From Planctomycetaceae bacterium (GTDB taxonomy: Bacteria; Planctomycetota; UBA1135; GCA-002686595), in the NCBI GenBank assembly GCA_016125265.1, contig WGMC01000036.1, forward strand, positions 1-64,000: DNA of 64,000 nucleotides, written 5' to 3'. Positions 1 through 9,142 of this stretch are shown piece after piece. A model generated the notes under the pieces. The model saw only the letters and a list, made by a program, of their open reading frames with translations, did no database searches and was not told the origin of the DNA. The position numbers were made by a program, and so were the translations under genes. Position 1 is the first letter of the stretch; each line of letters opens with the position of its first letter.

Positions 1-153
1 CTTCGGCCGCCTTTCGCCGCCTGGCGGCACTTTGGGGCCGCGGCCGTCCTCGACGACCTGTTCAAGGTCGACTGTGGATGCCACGGCCCCAAAGCACCAC
101 CAGACAGCGACTTGGGCTCGTCGGATCGGAAACCTGATGAATAACCCGGGCTA
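1..153. repeat. Family C hairpin element, copy 1 (cut by window edge)
   Basis: This stretch is a near-identical inverted copy of the element at 27464-27687. Shared landmarks are the TTTGGGGCC/GGCCCCAAA arms, the central GTCGAC-containing loop and the CCCGGGCTA end at about 143-151. It lacks the far arm because the window begins inside it. It carries one copy of the internal GGCGAAAGGC-type unit, where the other copy carries three. It ends about 20 bases beyond the stop codon of the leftward proline dehydrogenase gene, so its palindrome could act as a 3' structure for that transcript. Mobility is inferred only from the second copy. Confidence 0.7.
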
Positions 154-172
154 TCGCCTCGAGGCGCGCGAT

Positions 173-1078
173 TCAGCTTCGCCAGAAGAGCAGCGTGTCG
201 CGCATCACGTGCCGGAAGATCTGCGGATTCTTGCGCAGGCGGCGGGTGCTGTAAGGGCGCCATTCCGGGCCGTAGGGCACGTAGACACGCACCGTGTGTC
301 CGGCCGCGCGCCACGTGGCCCAGAGGGGCTCGCGCACGCCCAGCAGCACCTGGAACTCGTAGTCCGTCTTGCCGTAACCGCGGCGCGTCAACTCGGGCAG
401 CACACGTTCGGCGAGCAGCTCGTCGTGGGTCGCGAGCGAGAGCTGCGCCTTGCGTTCGGCCAAGAGGCGTGCGCACTCCACGAAGGCCGCGCGGATCGGC
501 TCGGGCTCCGTGTGCGCGATGGCGGCGGGTTCGAGGTAGATGCCCTTCACGAGACGCACGTCGAGCGGCCCGGGAGCCAGGCGGCGGATGTCGTCCAGCG
601 TGCGGAAGAGCCGCGCCTGCAGCACGATGCCCACGTGGGCGTGGCGCGCGCGCAGCCGCTCGAACACACGCAGCGTGCCGTCGGTGGTGGGGTGGTCCTC
701 CATCTCGACCCGCAGGCGCAGGCCGAGCGACGCGCACTCGCGCGCCAACGTGTCGTAGAGCTCGAAACACAGGTCCTCGCCCAACTTCAGACCGACGTGG
801 GTCGGTTTGACCGACACGTAGGCGTCGAGCCTGGCCTCGGCCACGGCGCGCGCCGTCGTCACGTATTGGGCCACCACGCCGCGCGCCTGGCGTTCGTCGT
901 GCACATCCTCGCCGAGCACGTCGACGATCCCAGGGTACCCCGCGTCGCGGAGGTTCTGCAGCCGCGCGATGGCCTCGTCGAGGCGCTCGCCCGCGATGTA
1001 CCGCCCCGCCAGGCGGCGCATGACGGGCGTGGGGATGAGCGGAAGGGTGGAGAGCGCGACGCGATCGAAGATCGACAT
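173..1078 (-). CDS. Proline dehydrogenase (single-domain PRODH)
   Basis: FAD-dependent oxidation of L-proline to 1-pyrroline-5-carboxylate, the first step of proline catabolism. The 301-residue protein matches the PRODH barrel: the EMEDHPTTD segment near residue 125, the VKGIYLEP strand near 180, THDELLAE near 219, YEFQVLLGV near 240 and the C-terminal YVPYGPEWRPYSTRRLRKN stretch, which carries the family's Tyr/Arg-Arg substrate-carboxylate motif. The length fits stand-alone bacterial PRODH rather than bifunctional PutA. No P5C dehydrogenase partner lies in the window. The start is an ATG with about 100 bases to the divergent cutA. The 3' end abuts a repeat element. Confidence 0.88.
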   Translation of the reverse strand: MSIFDRVALSTLPLIPTPVMRRLAGRYIAGERLDEAIARLQNLRDAGYPGIVDVLGEDVHDERQARGVVAQYVTTARAVAEARLDAYVSVKPTHVGLKLGEDLCFELYDTLARECASLGLRLRVEMEDHPTTDGTLRVFERLRARHAHVGIVLQARLFRTLDDIRRLAPGPLDVRLVKGIYLEPAAIAHTEPEPIRAAFVECARLLAERKAQLSLATHDELLAERVLPELTRRGYGKTDYEFQVLLGVREPLWATWRAAGHTVRVYVPYGPEWRPYSTRRLRKNPQIFRHVMRDTLLFWRS

Positions 1079-1180
1079 GAAGGTGCCTGGGGGACGGGGG
1101 CGAGGATGCTACCAATCCGCAAGGTTCGGCGCGCAAGGCGGGCCGGATCGGGCGCGCGCTCGCCCTGGTACCATCCGCCC

Positions 1181-1573
1181 ATGACGCGGCCCACCTCGAC
1201 GCGCCCCGAGGCGCCCCTCGACCCGCCCACGGACGGCGATGCGCCGCGGATCGTCCTGGTCACCTGCCCGGACATGGGCACGGCCGAGGGCCTGGCGCGC
1301 ACGCTGGTCGACGCGCGGCTGGCCGCCTGTGTCCAGATCCAGCCCGGCCTGGTCAGCGTGTACCGCTGGCGCGGCGCGGTCGAACGGGCCGACGAGGTGG
1401 CGCTAGTCGCAAAAACCGTCGTGCACCGGGTGGCCGCCGTGGAGGCCCACATCGCGGCTTCCCATCCCTACGAGGTGCCGGAGATCCTGGTGCTCGCGCC
1501 CGCGTCGGCGGGCGCCGCCTACGCCGCCTGGTTGGCCGCCGAGTGCGCGCCGACTGCGCCCCCCGCGCCGTGA
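1181..1573 (+). CDS. cutA: CutA divalent-ion tolerance protein
   Basis: Small trimeric ferredoxin-fold protein of the CutA1 family, historically linked to copper and divalent-cation tolerance; its molecular role is unsettled. The 130-residue product has the family signature: VLVTCPDMGTAEGLARTLV, LAACVQI, YRWRG, EVALVAKT and HPYEVPEIL. It is some 20 residues longer than typical CutA because of a Pro/Thr-rich N-terminal tail before residue 25. The ATG at 1181 was chosen because it is the last start before the conserved core. Its TGA overlaps the GTG start of the downstream carrier by 4 nt, so the two are probably translationally coupled. Confidence 0.9.
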   Translation: MTRPTSTRPEAPLDPPTDGDAPRIVLVTCPDMGTAEGLARTLVDARLAACVQIQPGLVSVYRWRGAVERADEVALVAKTVVHRVAAVEAHIAASHPYEVPEILVLAPASAGAAYAAWLAAECAPTAPPAP

Positions 1574-3129
1574 CCGACGCCACCGACGCCGCGCCGCGCT
1601 CCCTCGGGCCCAGGCTGGCCCTCTGGGGAGCACCCGTCGCCGCGCTGTTCGTGCTGCTGGTTCCCGGGCTCCCGCTCGACTTCGCCCAGCGCGCGGTCCT
1701 GGCGACCACCCTCGTCACCGCCACCTGGTGGCTGACCGAAGCCGTGCCCATCGGCGCGGCGTCCCTCGTGCCCGCGGCCCTGCTGCCGCTGCTCGGGGCG
1801 CTGCCAGCCCAGCGCGCGGCGGCCGCCTACATCAACGACCTGGTGCTGCTGTTCCTGGGCGCGTTCCTGCTGGCCCTCGGACTGGAGCGCTGGAACCTGC
1901 ACCGGCGCCTGGCCCTGGCGGTGGTCGCCGCCGTCGGACCACGACCCCGCAGCATCGTGCTGGGTTTCATGCTGGCTGCGGGGTTCCTCTCCATGTGGCT
2001 CAACAACACGGCCACGACGTTGATGATGTTGCCCATCGGCGTGGCGGTGGTCGCGGCGGTGGGGGAGCGCCCCCGCGGCTCCGGCGAACGGCCGAACGGT
2101 TTTGGCCCCGCGCTGTTGCTCGGCATCGCCTACTCGTCGTCGGTGGGCGGCATCGCGACACCGGTGGGCACCGCGCCCAACCAGGTCTACCTCGGTCAGT
2201 TCCAGGACGCGTTCCCCAGCGCGCCGAGTGTGCCGTTTGCGACCTGGGTGCTGGCGTTCTTGCCGATCCTGCTGCTCTACCTGCCGCTCGGTTGGCTGCT
2301 GCTGACGCGCGTGCTGCTGTCCGTGGACGCGGAGGGCACCGCCGGCGGCGAGGTGATCCGGCGGGAGCGCCGCGCCCTAGGCGCCTGGAGCGCGGCGGAG
2401 AAGCGGGTGGGCCTCGTGTTCCTGATCGCGGTCGTGCTGTGGCTGTCGCGCTCGGACCTGGATCTCGGTTTTGTCTTCGTGCCCGGTTGGGCGCCCTGGT
2501 TCGCGCCCGAGGGCACGGCCCCCGAACTGGCGGCCGAGTGGATCTCCAACGCGACGATCGCCCTGTTCCTCGGGGTGTCGTTGTTCGCGCTGCCGTCGGG
2601 GCGGGTGCAGGGGGAGCGCCTCATGGATTGGTCGACGGCGAACCGCATGCCGTGGGAGGTGCTGCTGCTGCTCGGCGGCGGTTTTGCCATCGCCGCCGGG
2701 TTCCGCGCGAGCGGATTGGACGCGGCCCTGGGCACCATGCTGGCTCCCGCCCTCATCGGATTGCCACCCGTCGCGGCGCTCTTGCTGATCGTCGTCGCCG
2801 TGACGGCGCTCACCGAGATCACCTCGAACACCGCGACCACCCAGGTGCTGTTGCCCGTGCTCGCGAGCGCGGCCCTGGCCGCGGACCTCGACCCGCGCAC
2901 GGTGATGCTGCCGGCGACACTCGCGGCGTCCTGCGCGTTCATGTTGCCCGTGGCGACACCGCCCAACGCGGTGGTGTTCTCGAGCCGGCTCGTGCCGATG
3001 GCGACGATGATGCGCGTCGGCCTCTGGTTCAACCTGCTCTTGATCGCGCTGATCGCGCTCGTGTTCGAGCTGTGGTCGCGGCACCTGATCGGCATCGAGG
3101 CGTCGCTTCCCGATTGGGCGCGCGGTTGA
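1570..3129 (+). CDS. DASS/SLC13-family anion:sodium symporter
   Basis: Inner-membrane carrier of the divalent anion:Na+ symporter family (dicarboxylate, sulfate or similar anions; the substrate cannot be read from sequence). The 519-residue polytopic protein shows the two SNT-type motifs that define the fold: WLNNTATTLMMLPIG in the N-terminal half and TSNTATTQVLLPV in the C-terminal half. Each is followed by a Pro-containing hairpin (GGIATPVGTAPN, LPVATPPNAVVF). The chosen GTG at 1570 overlaps the cutA stop (GTGA); a frame extension to GTG 1543 is possible but would overlap cutA by 31 bases. The gene converges on the next one. Confidence 0.88.
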   Translation: MTDATDAAPRSLGPRLALWGAPVAALFVLLVPGLPLDFAQRAVLATTLVTATWWLTEAVPIGAASLVPAALLPLLGALPAQRAAAAYINDLVLLFLGAFLLALGLERWNLHRRLALAVVAAVGPRPRSIVLGFMLAAGFLSMWLNNTATTLMMLPIGVAVVAAVGERPRGSGERPNGFGPALLLGIAYSSSVGGIATPVGTAPNQVYLGQFQDAFPSAPSVPFATWVLAFLPILLLYLPLGWLLLTRVLLSVDAEGTAGGEVIRRERRALGAWSAAEKRVGLVFLIAVVLWLSRSDLDLGFVFVPGWAPWFAPEGTAPELAAEWISNATIALFLGVSLFALPSGRVQGERLMDWSTANRMPWEVLLLLGGGFAIAAGFRASGLDAALGTMLAPALIGLPPVAALLLIVVAVTALTEITSNTATTQVLLPVLASAALAADLDPRTVMLPATLAASCAFMLPVATPPNAVVFSSRLVPMATMMRVGLWFNLLLIALIALVFELWSRHLIGIEASLPDWARG

Positions 3130-3144
3130 CCGCGACAACTCGCG

Positions 3145-5052
3145 TCAGGGCGCTTCCCGCCGCCCGAGTTCCTCCCACAGGAGCTCGCGCACGTCCCGCA
3201 CCTTCCGATCGCGCGGCCCCATCGCTTCGAGCCGCGCGCGCGCCTCGGCGATCGCGCCGCGCGCGCCCTCGGGGTCACCTGCCTGGCGCGCTCGATCGAG
3301 CAGGCCCGTGACGACGGCGATCTCGAACTCGCGCCGCTGGGGGTGCTCCTTGGGCGCGGCGTCGAGCCACACCTGGGCGCGCGCGTGGCCCCGGCGGCGC
3401 TCGGCGGGGTCCGGGGAGCCGAGCTCCAGGTACACGAGTTCGAGCACCGCCGGCGGGTAGTCCACGGGCAGCGCGAGGGCCTCGAGCAGACGGGCGCGCG
3501 CAGCTTCCCGGCGGCCCTCGCTGCGCTCGAACTTCGCGAGTTCGACCCGCGCGCGCACCTCGCCCGGGTGGAGCTGCAGGGCGTCCTCGAAGGCCGCGCG
3601 GGCGTGGTCGGCACGTCCGAGGGCCATCCACGCGAGGCCCTGGTCGACGCGCGCGTGCGCGCCCTGGCGTTGGGCCAACTGCCGGCCGGCTGGCACCAGC
3701 GACAGCCCCAGCAAACACGCCGCGAGCAGCGCGGCGACCGGCCGGGGTCGGGGTCCGCCGCGGATTGCTCCCACGACCTGCGCGGCGCCCGCGCCCGCGA
3801 AGGGCATCAGTCCGAGCATCCAGACCAACCGGAAGCGCGGGTAGTGGAAGTAGAGCGCCGTCGCGACGAGTCCCGCGGCGATCCACGCCAGCAGTACCCA
3901 TCGCTGCCGCACGCGGCCGACACCGAGCGCCGCCAGCGCCGCGAGCAGCCCGAAGGGCAGCGGCGCGAGCCACAGCACCGGCGCGGCGGCGCGGCTCGCG
4001 GACTGCACCACTTGCACGTCGAGCTCCTCGCTGTTGAGCGACGCGAGCAGCTTGGCGCCGAGCAATCGCGCGGCGTCGAGCGGTTCGGCCGCGATCCAAT
4101 CGAGTCCGCGCCGGAACCAATAACGCGAAGCCTCGGCCTCGTCGACGGGGCGCCCGAGGGCCGCGCTCGCCTCCGCCATCGCGACGTCGCGCTGGTGGTA
4201 GATCGAACCCCACTGGGGCCCGGGCGCGTCGAAGGTCCCACTCGCGCCGGGCCGGTTCGCCAGGCCGAAGTTCACACCGCCGTTGGCGGTCGTCAGCACG
4301 AAGCGCCCCGACGCCGCGACGTTGGAGATCGGCCCGGGCGCGAGTCCCACGGCGAATCCGAGGACCAGCGCGAGCACCGCGGCGAGCCGTGCGCGCCGTC
4401 CGCCGCTCTCCCCGCGCGCGCCGACCGCCGCCGCCAGGGCCGCCATCGGCAGGGCGATCAGGAGGTTCGGGTGCGCCAGGACACTCAAGCCCCCGGCGAT
4501 CCCCGCCACGGCCGCGGCCGGCCAGGCCACACGCCCGCCGAGGAGGCGCTCGCGCGCCGCGCACAGTCCGCCCAGCGCCACCAGCGCGAGCGGCAGGGCC
4601 AGATTCACGGCGAGGAGCCGGCTTTCGAGCAGCACCACCGGCCCGTACCCGAGCCAAAGGATCCCCGCCGCCAACCCCGCGCGCCGCCCGGCGAGGCGCG
4701 CGCAGAGTCGCGCGACACCCAAGGTCACGAGCACCCCGACCAGCCCTTGCACGAGGACCGCGCCGAGGGGCAGCTCCAGGCCCACACGCGCGAGGGCCGC
4801 GAGCCACCACGGGTAGAGCGGCGCAAGCCAGTGGGCCAGTCCCTCGCGCCAGGGTTCGCCGGCGGCGAGAGCCTCGGCCCAGGCGCGGAAGTACGCGGCG
4901 TCGGAGATGGGCACCCGCGTCAGGGGTTCGGACCGGGCGAGGGCCCCGAGCAGCACCGCCCGCACGACCAGCGCCGCGAGGCCGAGGACCACGAGGTCGC
5001 GGCGGCCGAGGTCCGCCGGCTCGCCGACGTCGGCGCTAGGGACGGCGCTCAT
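3145..5052 (-). CDS. Polytopic glycosyltransferase-like protein with TPR tail
   Basis: 635-residue integral membrane protein. After a short cytoplasmic start, the first membrane helix is followed by a periplasmic segment with ISDAAYFRAWAEALAAG, resembling the acidic first loop of PMT/ArnT-type (GT39/GT83) lipid-linked sugar transferases. About ten further hydrophobic helices follow to about residue 465. The C-terminal 150 residues (QGLAWMALGRADHARAAFED and after) look like tetratricopeptide repeats. Role inferred: transfer of a sugar to lipid or protein at the outer face of the inner membrane. The ATG overlaps the stop of the upstream small membrane protein (ATGA). Donor and acceptor unknown. 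Confidence 0.65.
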   Translation of the reverse strand: MSAVPSADVGEPADLGRRDLVVLGLAALVVRAVLLGALARSEPLTRVPISDAAYFRAWAEALAAGEPWREGLAHWLAPLYPWWLAALARVGLELPLGAVLVQGLVGVLVTLGVARLCARLAGRRAGLAAGILWLGYGPVVLLESRLLAVNLALPLALVALGGLCAARERLLGGRVAWPAAAVAGIAGGLSVLAHPNLLIALPMAALAAAVGARGESGGRRARLAAVLALVLGFAVGLAPGPISNVAASGRFVLTTANGGVNFGLANRPGASGTFDAPGPQWGSIYHQRDVAMAEASAALGRPVDEAEASRYWFRRGLDWIAAEPLDAARLLGAKLLASLNSEELDVQVVQSASRAAAPVLWLAPLPFGLLAALAALGVGRVRQRWVLLAWIAAGLVATALYFHYPRFRLVWMLGLMPFAGAGAAQVVGAIRGGPRPRPVAALLAACLLGLSLVPAGRQLAQRQGAHARVDQGLAWMALGRADHARAAFEDALQLHPGEVRARVELAKFERSEGRREAARARLLEALALPVDYPPAVLELVYLELGSPDPAERRRGHARAQVWLDAAPKEHPQRREFEIAVVTGLLDRARQAGDPEGARGAIAEARARLEAMGPRDRKVRDVRELLWEELGRREAP

Positions 5053-5375
5053 TCCACGTCCAGCGCGAAGCCGCCGACGAGCGCCAGGACGATGTTCAGC
5101 AAGAACGCGAGGACCGCGCTCCAGAGCGCCCCGAGCAGGGCGCCGGCCAGGGGCAGCACCAGCAGCATTGCGAAGCCGAGGGCCGCCAGGAAGCCAACCA
5201 ACCCCTGGATTTCGCCCTCGGCCTCCGCTGCCGCAACGCCGCCCAGGAGGGCAGGCGCGAGCAGGAACACGAGCGCCTGGAGCACACCTTGCACGAGTCC
5301 GAGGAGGCCTCCCACCCACGCGGCCGAGGCGAGGGAGACGCGGCGGATGCGGAGGGTCTTGCTTGTGCGGGCCAT
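5049..5375 (-). CDS. Small DUF3566-like membrane protein
   Basis: 108-residue protein: a basic N-terminus (ARTSKTLRIRRVSLASAAW), a first hydrophobic hairpin at about 20-50, an acidic linker (AAEAEGEIQG) and a second hydrophobic stretch at about 60-100, ending in VGGFALDVE. The layout resembles the DUF3566 family of small bacterial membrane proteins of unknown role. It is translationally coupled (ATGA) to the glycosyltransferase-like gene downstream and divergent from the sulfatase-like gene, with only 54 bases between starts. Function unknown. Confidence 0.65.
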   Translation of the reverse strand: MARTSKTLRIRRVSLASAAWVGGLLGLVQGVLQALVFLLAPALLGGVAAAEAEGEIQGLVGFLAALGFAMLLVLPLAGALLGALWSAVLAFLLNIVLALVGGFALDVE

Positions 5376-5429
5376 GGGCGACGAGGCTACCCGCCGGAGG
5401 GAGCCCCGGGGGCCGCTACACTGGCGCCG

Positions 5430-6920
5430 ATGGGGTCGCGACCTTCGTTCCTTCTCGCTCTCGGCATCGCCGCGGCCGTCGGGCTCGCCGCGGGGCTCAC
5501 GGGTGCCTGCTCCGATGTGCCGCGCCCCGGCACGCCGCCGCGGCACCTCCTGCTCATCACGGTGGACACGCTGCGCGCGGACCACCTCTCGAGTTGGCTC
5601 TACCCGCTGGACACCAGTTCCTACCCCCTGGACCCGGTCACGCGGGGCGGCGCGCGCGACGATTCCATCGACGGGCTGGCGCGGGCCGGAGTCTCGTTCG
5701 CGCGCGCGTACGCGCCCCGGGGCCAGACCTTTCCGTCGATCGCGACGCTGATGACGGGGCTCTCGCCCCTGGAACACGGGGCGCGCGACAACCGCGACAC
5801 GCTCGCGGAGGACGTGGAGACCCTGGCGGAGGCCCTGACCGCCGCCGGTTTCACCACCGGTGCGTTCACCGCCAACCAACTGCTGGCGCCGGGCAGCGGG
5901 ATCGAGCGCGGCTTCTCGCACTTCGTCTGCGACTGGCGTTCGGAGGACCGCGACCTCGCCGTGTTGCAGGCCGCCTCGCGCTGGGTCGAGGAACAATCCG
6001 CCGCCGGCGCCAAACGGCTCTTCACCTGGGTGCACCTGATGGGGCCCCACTTGCCCTACGCGCCCTTGCCGCTGCAGGGTTACGACTTCGATAGCGTCTT
6101 CGCGGATCCGACCTACGACGGGCCCGCGAATGGCAGCCGCGAGTTCCTCGATCCGGCCTACGAGCAGGGGCTTGCGCTGGGGCCGCGCGACGTCGCACGC
6201 GTGGTGGCCTCCTACGACGGCGAGATCGCGCGCATCAATCGCCTGATCGGGCTGTTTCTTTTGGGCTACGCGCAGCGCGGGCCCGACCGCGATCGGCTCG
6301 AGGACACACTGCTCGTGTTCGCCGCGGACCACGGCGAAGAGCTGCACCAACGCCACGGCTACTGGGGCCACAGCAAGTCGGTGTACTCGTCGGTGCTGCA
6401 CGTGCCGCTCTTTTTTCGCCACCCCAAGAGCCTGACCGGCCGGCGCGTGGTGGGCGAGGTTGTGGAACTCGCCGACGTGGCGCCGACGATCTGCGATTGG
6501 TTCCGCGTGAAGGTGCGCGGGCGCCACGCCGGCCGTTCGCTGTTGCCGCTGGTCGACAGCCACGTGGAGCGCCCGTTCGAATCGCGGCCGGCGTTTGGTC
6601 ACTGGCAGGATCGCATCTTCACCGCGGCCACGGATCGCTGGCGCCTCGTGCTCAACCCGGACGGCGTCGTGCCCGAGGAGCACCCGCCGGGCCCGTACAC
6701 CGTGCCGCCGGTTGGGCTCTTCGACCTGCGCCGGGATCCGCGCGAGTTGCACGACGTGTCCGCCGAACATCCGGAGGTCGTGCGCGAACTCTCCCGCGCC
6801 ATCGACAGTTGGCTGTCGGGGCTGGTGCGGCGCGAGGGCGGCGGGGGGCTTTCGCCCGAGCGCCTGGAGGCCCTGCGCGCCCTGGGTTACCTGGGCGGGG
6901 ACGGGCCCGAGCCCCGTTGA
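5430..6920 (+). CDS. Sulfatase-superfamily lipoprotein lacking the formylglycine Cys
   Basis: 496-residue alkaline-phosphatase-superfamily enzyme anchored as a lipoprotein (hydrophobic N-terminus ending in the lipobox LTGAC). Sulfatase-fold landmarks: LLLITVDTLRADHL for metal binding, HLMGPHLPY, and FAADHGEELHQRHGYWGHSK for the second metal site. At the position of the sulfatase C-x-P-S-R motif it has TFPSIATLMTG, with Thr in place of the Cys/Ser that becomes formylglycine. A classical sulfatase is therefore unlikely. A phosphodiesterase or phospho-sugar transferase with a Thr nucleophile, as in LtaS or PEtN transferases, is more plausible. The ATG at 5430 gives the intact signal peptide. The stop overlaps the next gene by TTGA. 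Confidence 0.8.
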   Translation: MGSRPSFLLALGIAAAVGLAAGLTGACSDVPRPGTPPRHLLLITVDTLRADHLSSWLYPLDTSSYPLDPVTRGGARDDSIDGLARAGVSFARAYAPRGQTFPSIATLMTGLSPLEHGARDNRDTLAEDVETLAEALTAAGFTTGAFTANQLLAPGSGIERGFSHFVCDWRSEDRDLAVLQAASRWVEEQSAAGAKRLFTWVHLMGPHLPYAPLPLQGYDFDSVFADPTYDGPANGSREFLDPAYEQGLALGPRDVARVVASYDGEIARINRLIGLFLLGYAQRGPDRDRLEDTLLVFAADHGEELHQRHGYWGHSKSVYSSVLHVPLFFRHPKSLTGRRVVGEVVELADVAPTICDWFRVKVRGRHAGRSLLPLVDSHVERPFESRPAFGHWQDRIFTAATDRWRLVLNPDGVVPEEHPPGPYTVPPVGLFDLRRDPRELHDVSAEHPEVVRELSRAIDSWLSGLVRREGGGGLSPERLEALRALGYLGGDGPEPR

Positions 6921-9142
6921 GCGCCGGGGCCGAGCAACCCCGCCACGGCAGCGGGGCGGCGTCGCAGTCCACGCCGTCCGTCCGCGAACTCGGCCTGGTG
7001 CCGCTCGCGGCGACGGTCGCGCTGCTGCTCGCGCTGGGGGTGCCTTTGGCGTTGGGACTCGGGCCGCGCGGTCTGCTCGCGATGCCGGCGGCTGCGCTGC
7101 TCCTCGGCCCGGCCCTCTTTGCACCGCTCGCGTTGCTCTCGGGCACACGCCCGAGTTGGATCAAACTCGCGCTGCTCGGTTGGCTGCTCGGTCCGCCCGC
7201 GGCGCTCGTGCCGTGGTTGGCGCTGCGCGCGGGGCCGTTCGGGGGCGAAGCCGCGGGCGATGCGGCGCTCGCGGTGCTCTTCGGGTTGTTTGCGTTGCTG
7301 CACGTCGCGTTGCTCCCCGCGGCGCGCGGCCGGACCGTGCGGCTCGAGCGCCCGGGCGCGGCGACGTTGCTCGCCATCGTGCTCGCCGCGGGCATGACCG
7401 CGCTGGTGGCGGCGTTTTTGTTCCAGGGCAGCGCGCCGCGGGTTTCGTACCACGGTCTGTTGCACAGTGGCCTCTTGCTCGCGACGGAGCGCGCCCTCCC
7501 GCCGAGCAATCCGTGGATGGCGGACGCGCCCCTTGGGTACTACTGGATCTGGCACGCGCTGGGGGCGCTGGTCGCGCGCGCGTTTGCGCTGGCGCCGACG
7601 CAGGCGCTGTGTGCGCTCAACGTGTGGGCGGTGGCGGCCTTGGCGCCGACCCTGCAACTTCTCGCCGCGGTGCTGTGGCGCGGGCGCGGTCGGGAAGTGG
7701 CGGCCGTCGTCGGCGGTTTGTTCGGCCTAGGCACCGCGTCGGCCCTCGTGTGGTTGGTGCGCGGCGCCGAGATGGGGGAGCCAAGCACTGCGCTCGGCCT
7801 GTTCGCCGAGCTGGCGCGCGGTGTGCCCGACGGCGCGGATGGACTGCCGCTCTTCGACCGCCGCCTCAGCTACGGCCTCTCGAAGTTCGGCAACTCGAAC
7901 TCGTACCCCGCGTCGTTGGCGCTGGTGCTCGGCGCCTGGTTCGCCGCGGCCCATGCGCTGCGGCACGGCGCGCGGCCGTGGCCACTTTTGACCGGAGCGC
8001 TGCACGGGGCGGCCGCGCTGCTGAATCCACTCGTGGGTTTGGTCGGCGCGGGACCGACGTTGTGCGCGGCCGTGTTCGCGGGCACACCGGCGGCGAGGAT
8101 CCATACGGCACTTGCGACCGTGCTCGCCCTCGTGCCGGGTGCGCTCGCGACGGTGCAGGCCAGCGCGGCGTTTGGCGGCGAAAGTGTGCAACTCGTGCCC
8201 AGTGCCGGCGGTCTATGGGCCGCCGTGTTGCCCCTCCTCCTCGTATTGCCGCTCGCGCTCCTCGGTCTCGTGCAGGGTGTGCCCGGCGCCTCTGCGGACG
8301 GCAGCGGTTGGCGCGGGGGCGAACCGCGGCGCGCGGTGCTCGTCTTGCTCGCCGTGGCCGCCCTGGGCCCGCTCGTGTTGCACGGGCTCGTGATCCTGCC
8401 CTACGACAACCAGTACAAGTTGGTGCGCCTGGCGGCGATCCCCGTCGGCATGTTGGCGGGCGCGGGGTGTGTGGCGTGGTTCGCGAAGGGCGGCGCGGCG
8501 CGCGTCGCAGCGGGGCTCTGTGGTGTGTCGTTGCTCGCGCTCGCCGCCGCCAACGAGTGGCGCGGGGCGCGGGCGTACCTGGCCTTCGCGCGTGTCGAAG
8601 CGCCGCTCGTCGAGGAGCCGCTGGCGCTCTCGCCGGGCCCCGCCACGTCGGCGTCGGCGGACCTGGCCGCGGCGTACCGATACCTGCGCACCGAAACCGG
8701 GCTGCGCGGGCATCGCCCCGTCTTGCTCTTGGATGCGTTCGAGTCGACCGGCTACGGTTACGGGGACCCGCCCCGGGCCTTCGTCACGCCGGACAACTTG
8801 CAGGGCCACGAGGCGGCGGTGTTTGCGGCCATGGATCTTTACTTCGACCGTGCCAGCCAGGTGCTCGACGCCCGCACGCCCGGGCTGGCGGCGCGCCGCA
8901 ACGGTGCCACGCAACTGCTGCGCGACCGCAGCCAGTGGTCGCCGGATCACCGGCGCGCCCTGTGGGAACTCGGCCGCCCGGTCGTCGTGTTGCTCGGGCC
9001 GCGCGACGTGGACCGGTTGCCCTCCATCGTGCACCGCCTGCGCAGCTCCGGTTTTGCGCAAGCGTGGGGCCAGGGCTCGGTGGCACTCTACGTCTACCCC
9101 GCGGAGCTCGCGCTCCAGGACGCGGCGGGGGAAACGCGGTGA
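6917..9142 (+). CDS. Large polytopic membrane protein, glycosyltransferase-like
   Basis: 741-residue integral membrane protein with at least twelve hydrophobic helices. A periplasmic motif SNPWMADAPLGYYWIWHALG (about residue 195) resembles the aromatic-rich loop of DUF2298/GT39-like membrane proteins. Later loops hold YGLSKFGNSNSYPASLALVL and PYDNQYKLVRLAAIP. The last 140 residues form a soluble domain that includes FVTPDNLQGHE. The start is taken as TTG 6917, which overlaps the sulfatase-like stop (TTGA); an in-frame GTG at 6998 would remove 27 residues. It lies in a tight run with the genes on both sides, suggesting a shared envelope-glycan job. The exact activity is not recognised. Confidence 0.6.
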   Translation: MSAGAEQPRHGSGAASQSTPSVRELGLVPLAATVALLLALGVPLALGLGPRGLLAMPAAALLLGPALFAPLALLSGTRPSWIKLALLGWLLGPPAALVPWLALRAGPFGGEAAGDAALAVLFGLFALLHVALLPAARGRTVRLERPGAATLLAIVLAAGMTALVAAFLFQGSAPRVSYHGLLHSGLLLATERALPPSNPWMADAPLGYYWIWHALGALVARAFALAPTQALCALNVWAVAALAPTLQLLAAVLWRGRGREVAAVVGGLFGLGTASALVWLVRGAEMGEPSTALGLFAELARGVPDGADGLPLFDRRLSYGLSKFGNSNSYPASLALVLGAWFAAAHALRHGARPWPLLTGALHGAAALLNPLVGLVGAGPTLCAAVFAGTPAARIHTALATVLALVPGALATVQASAAFGGESVQLVPSAGGLWAAVLPLLLVLPLALLGLVQGVPGASADGSGWRGGEPRRAVLVLLAVAALGPLVLHGLVILPYDNQYKLVRLAAIPVGMLAGAGCVAWFAKGGAARVAAGLCGVSLLALAAANEWRGARAYLAFARVEAPLVEEPLALSPGPATSASADLAAAYRYLRTETGLRGHRPVLLLDAFESTGYGYGDPPRAFVTPDNLQGHEAAVFAAMDLYFDRASQVLDARTPGLAARRNGATQLLRDRSQWSPDHRRALWELGRPVVVLLGPRDVDRLPSIVHRLRSSGFAQAWGQGSVALYVYPAELALQDAAGETR

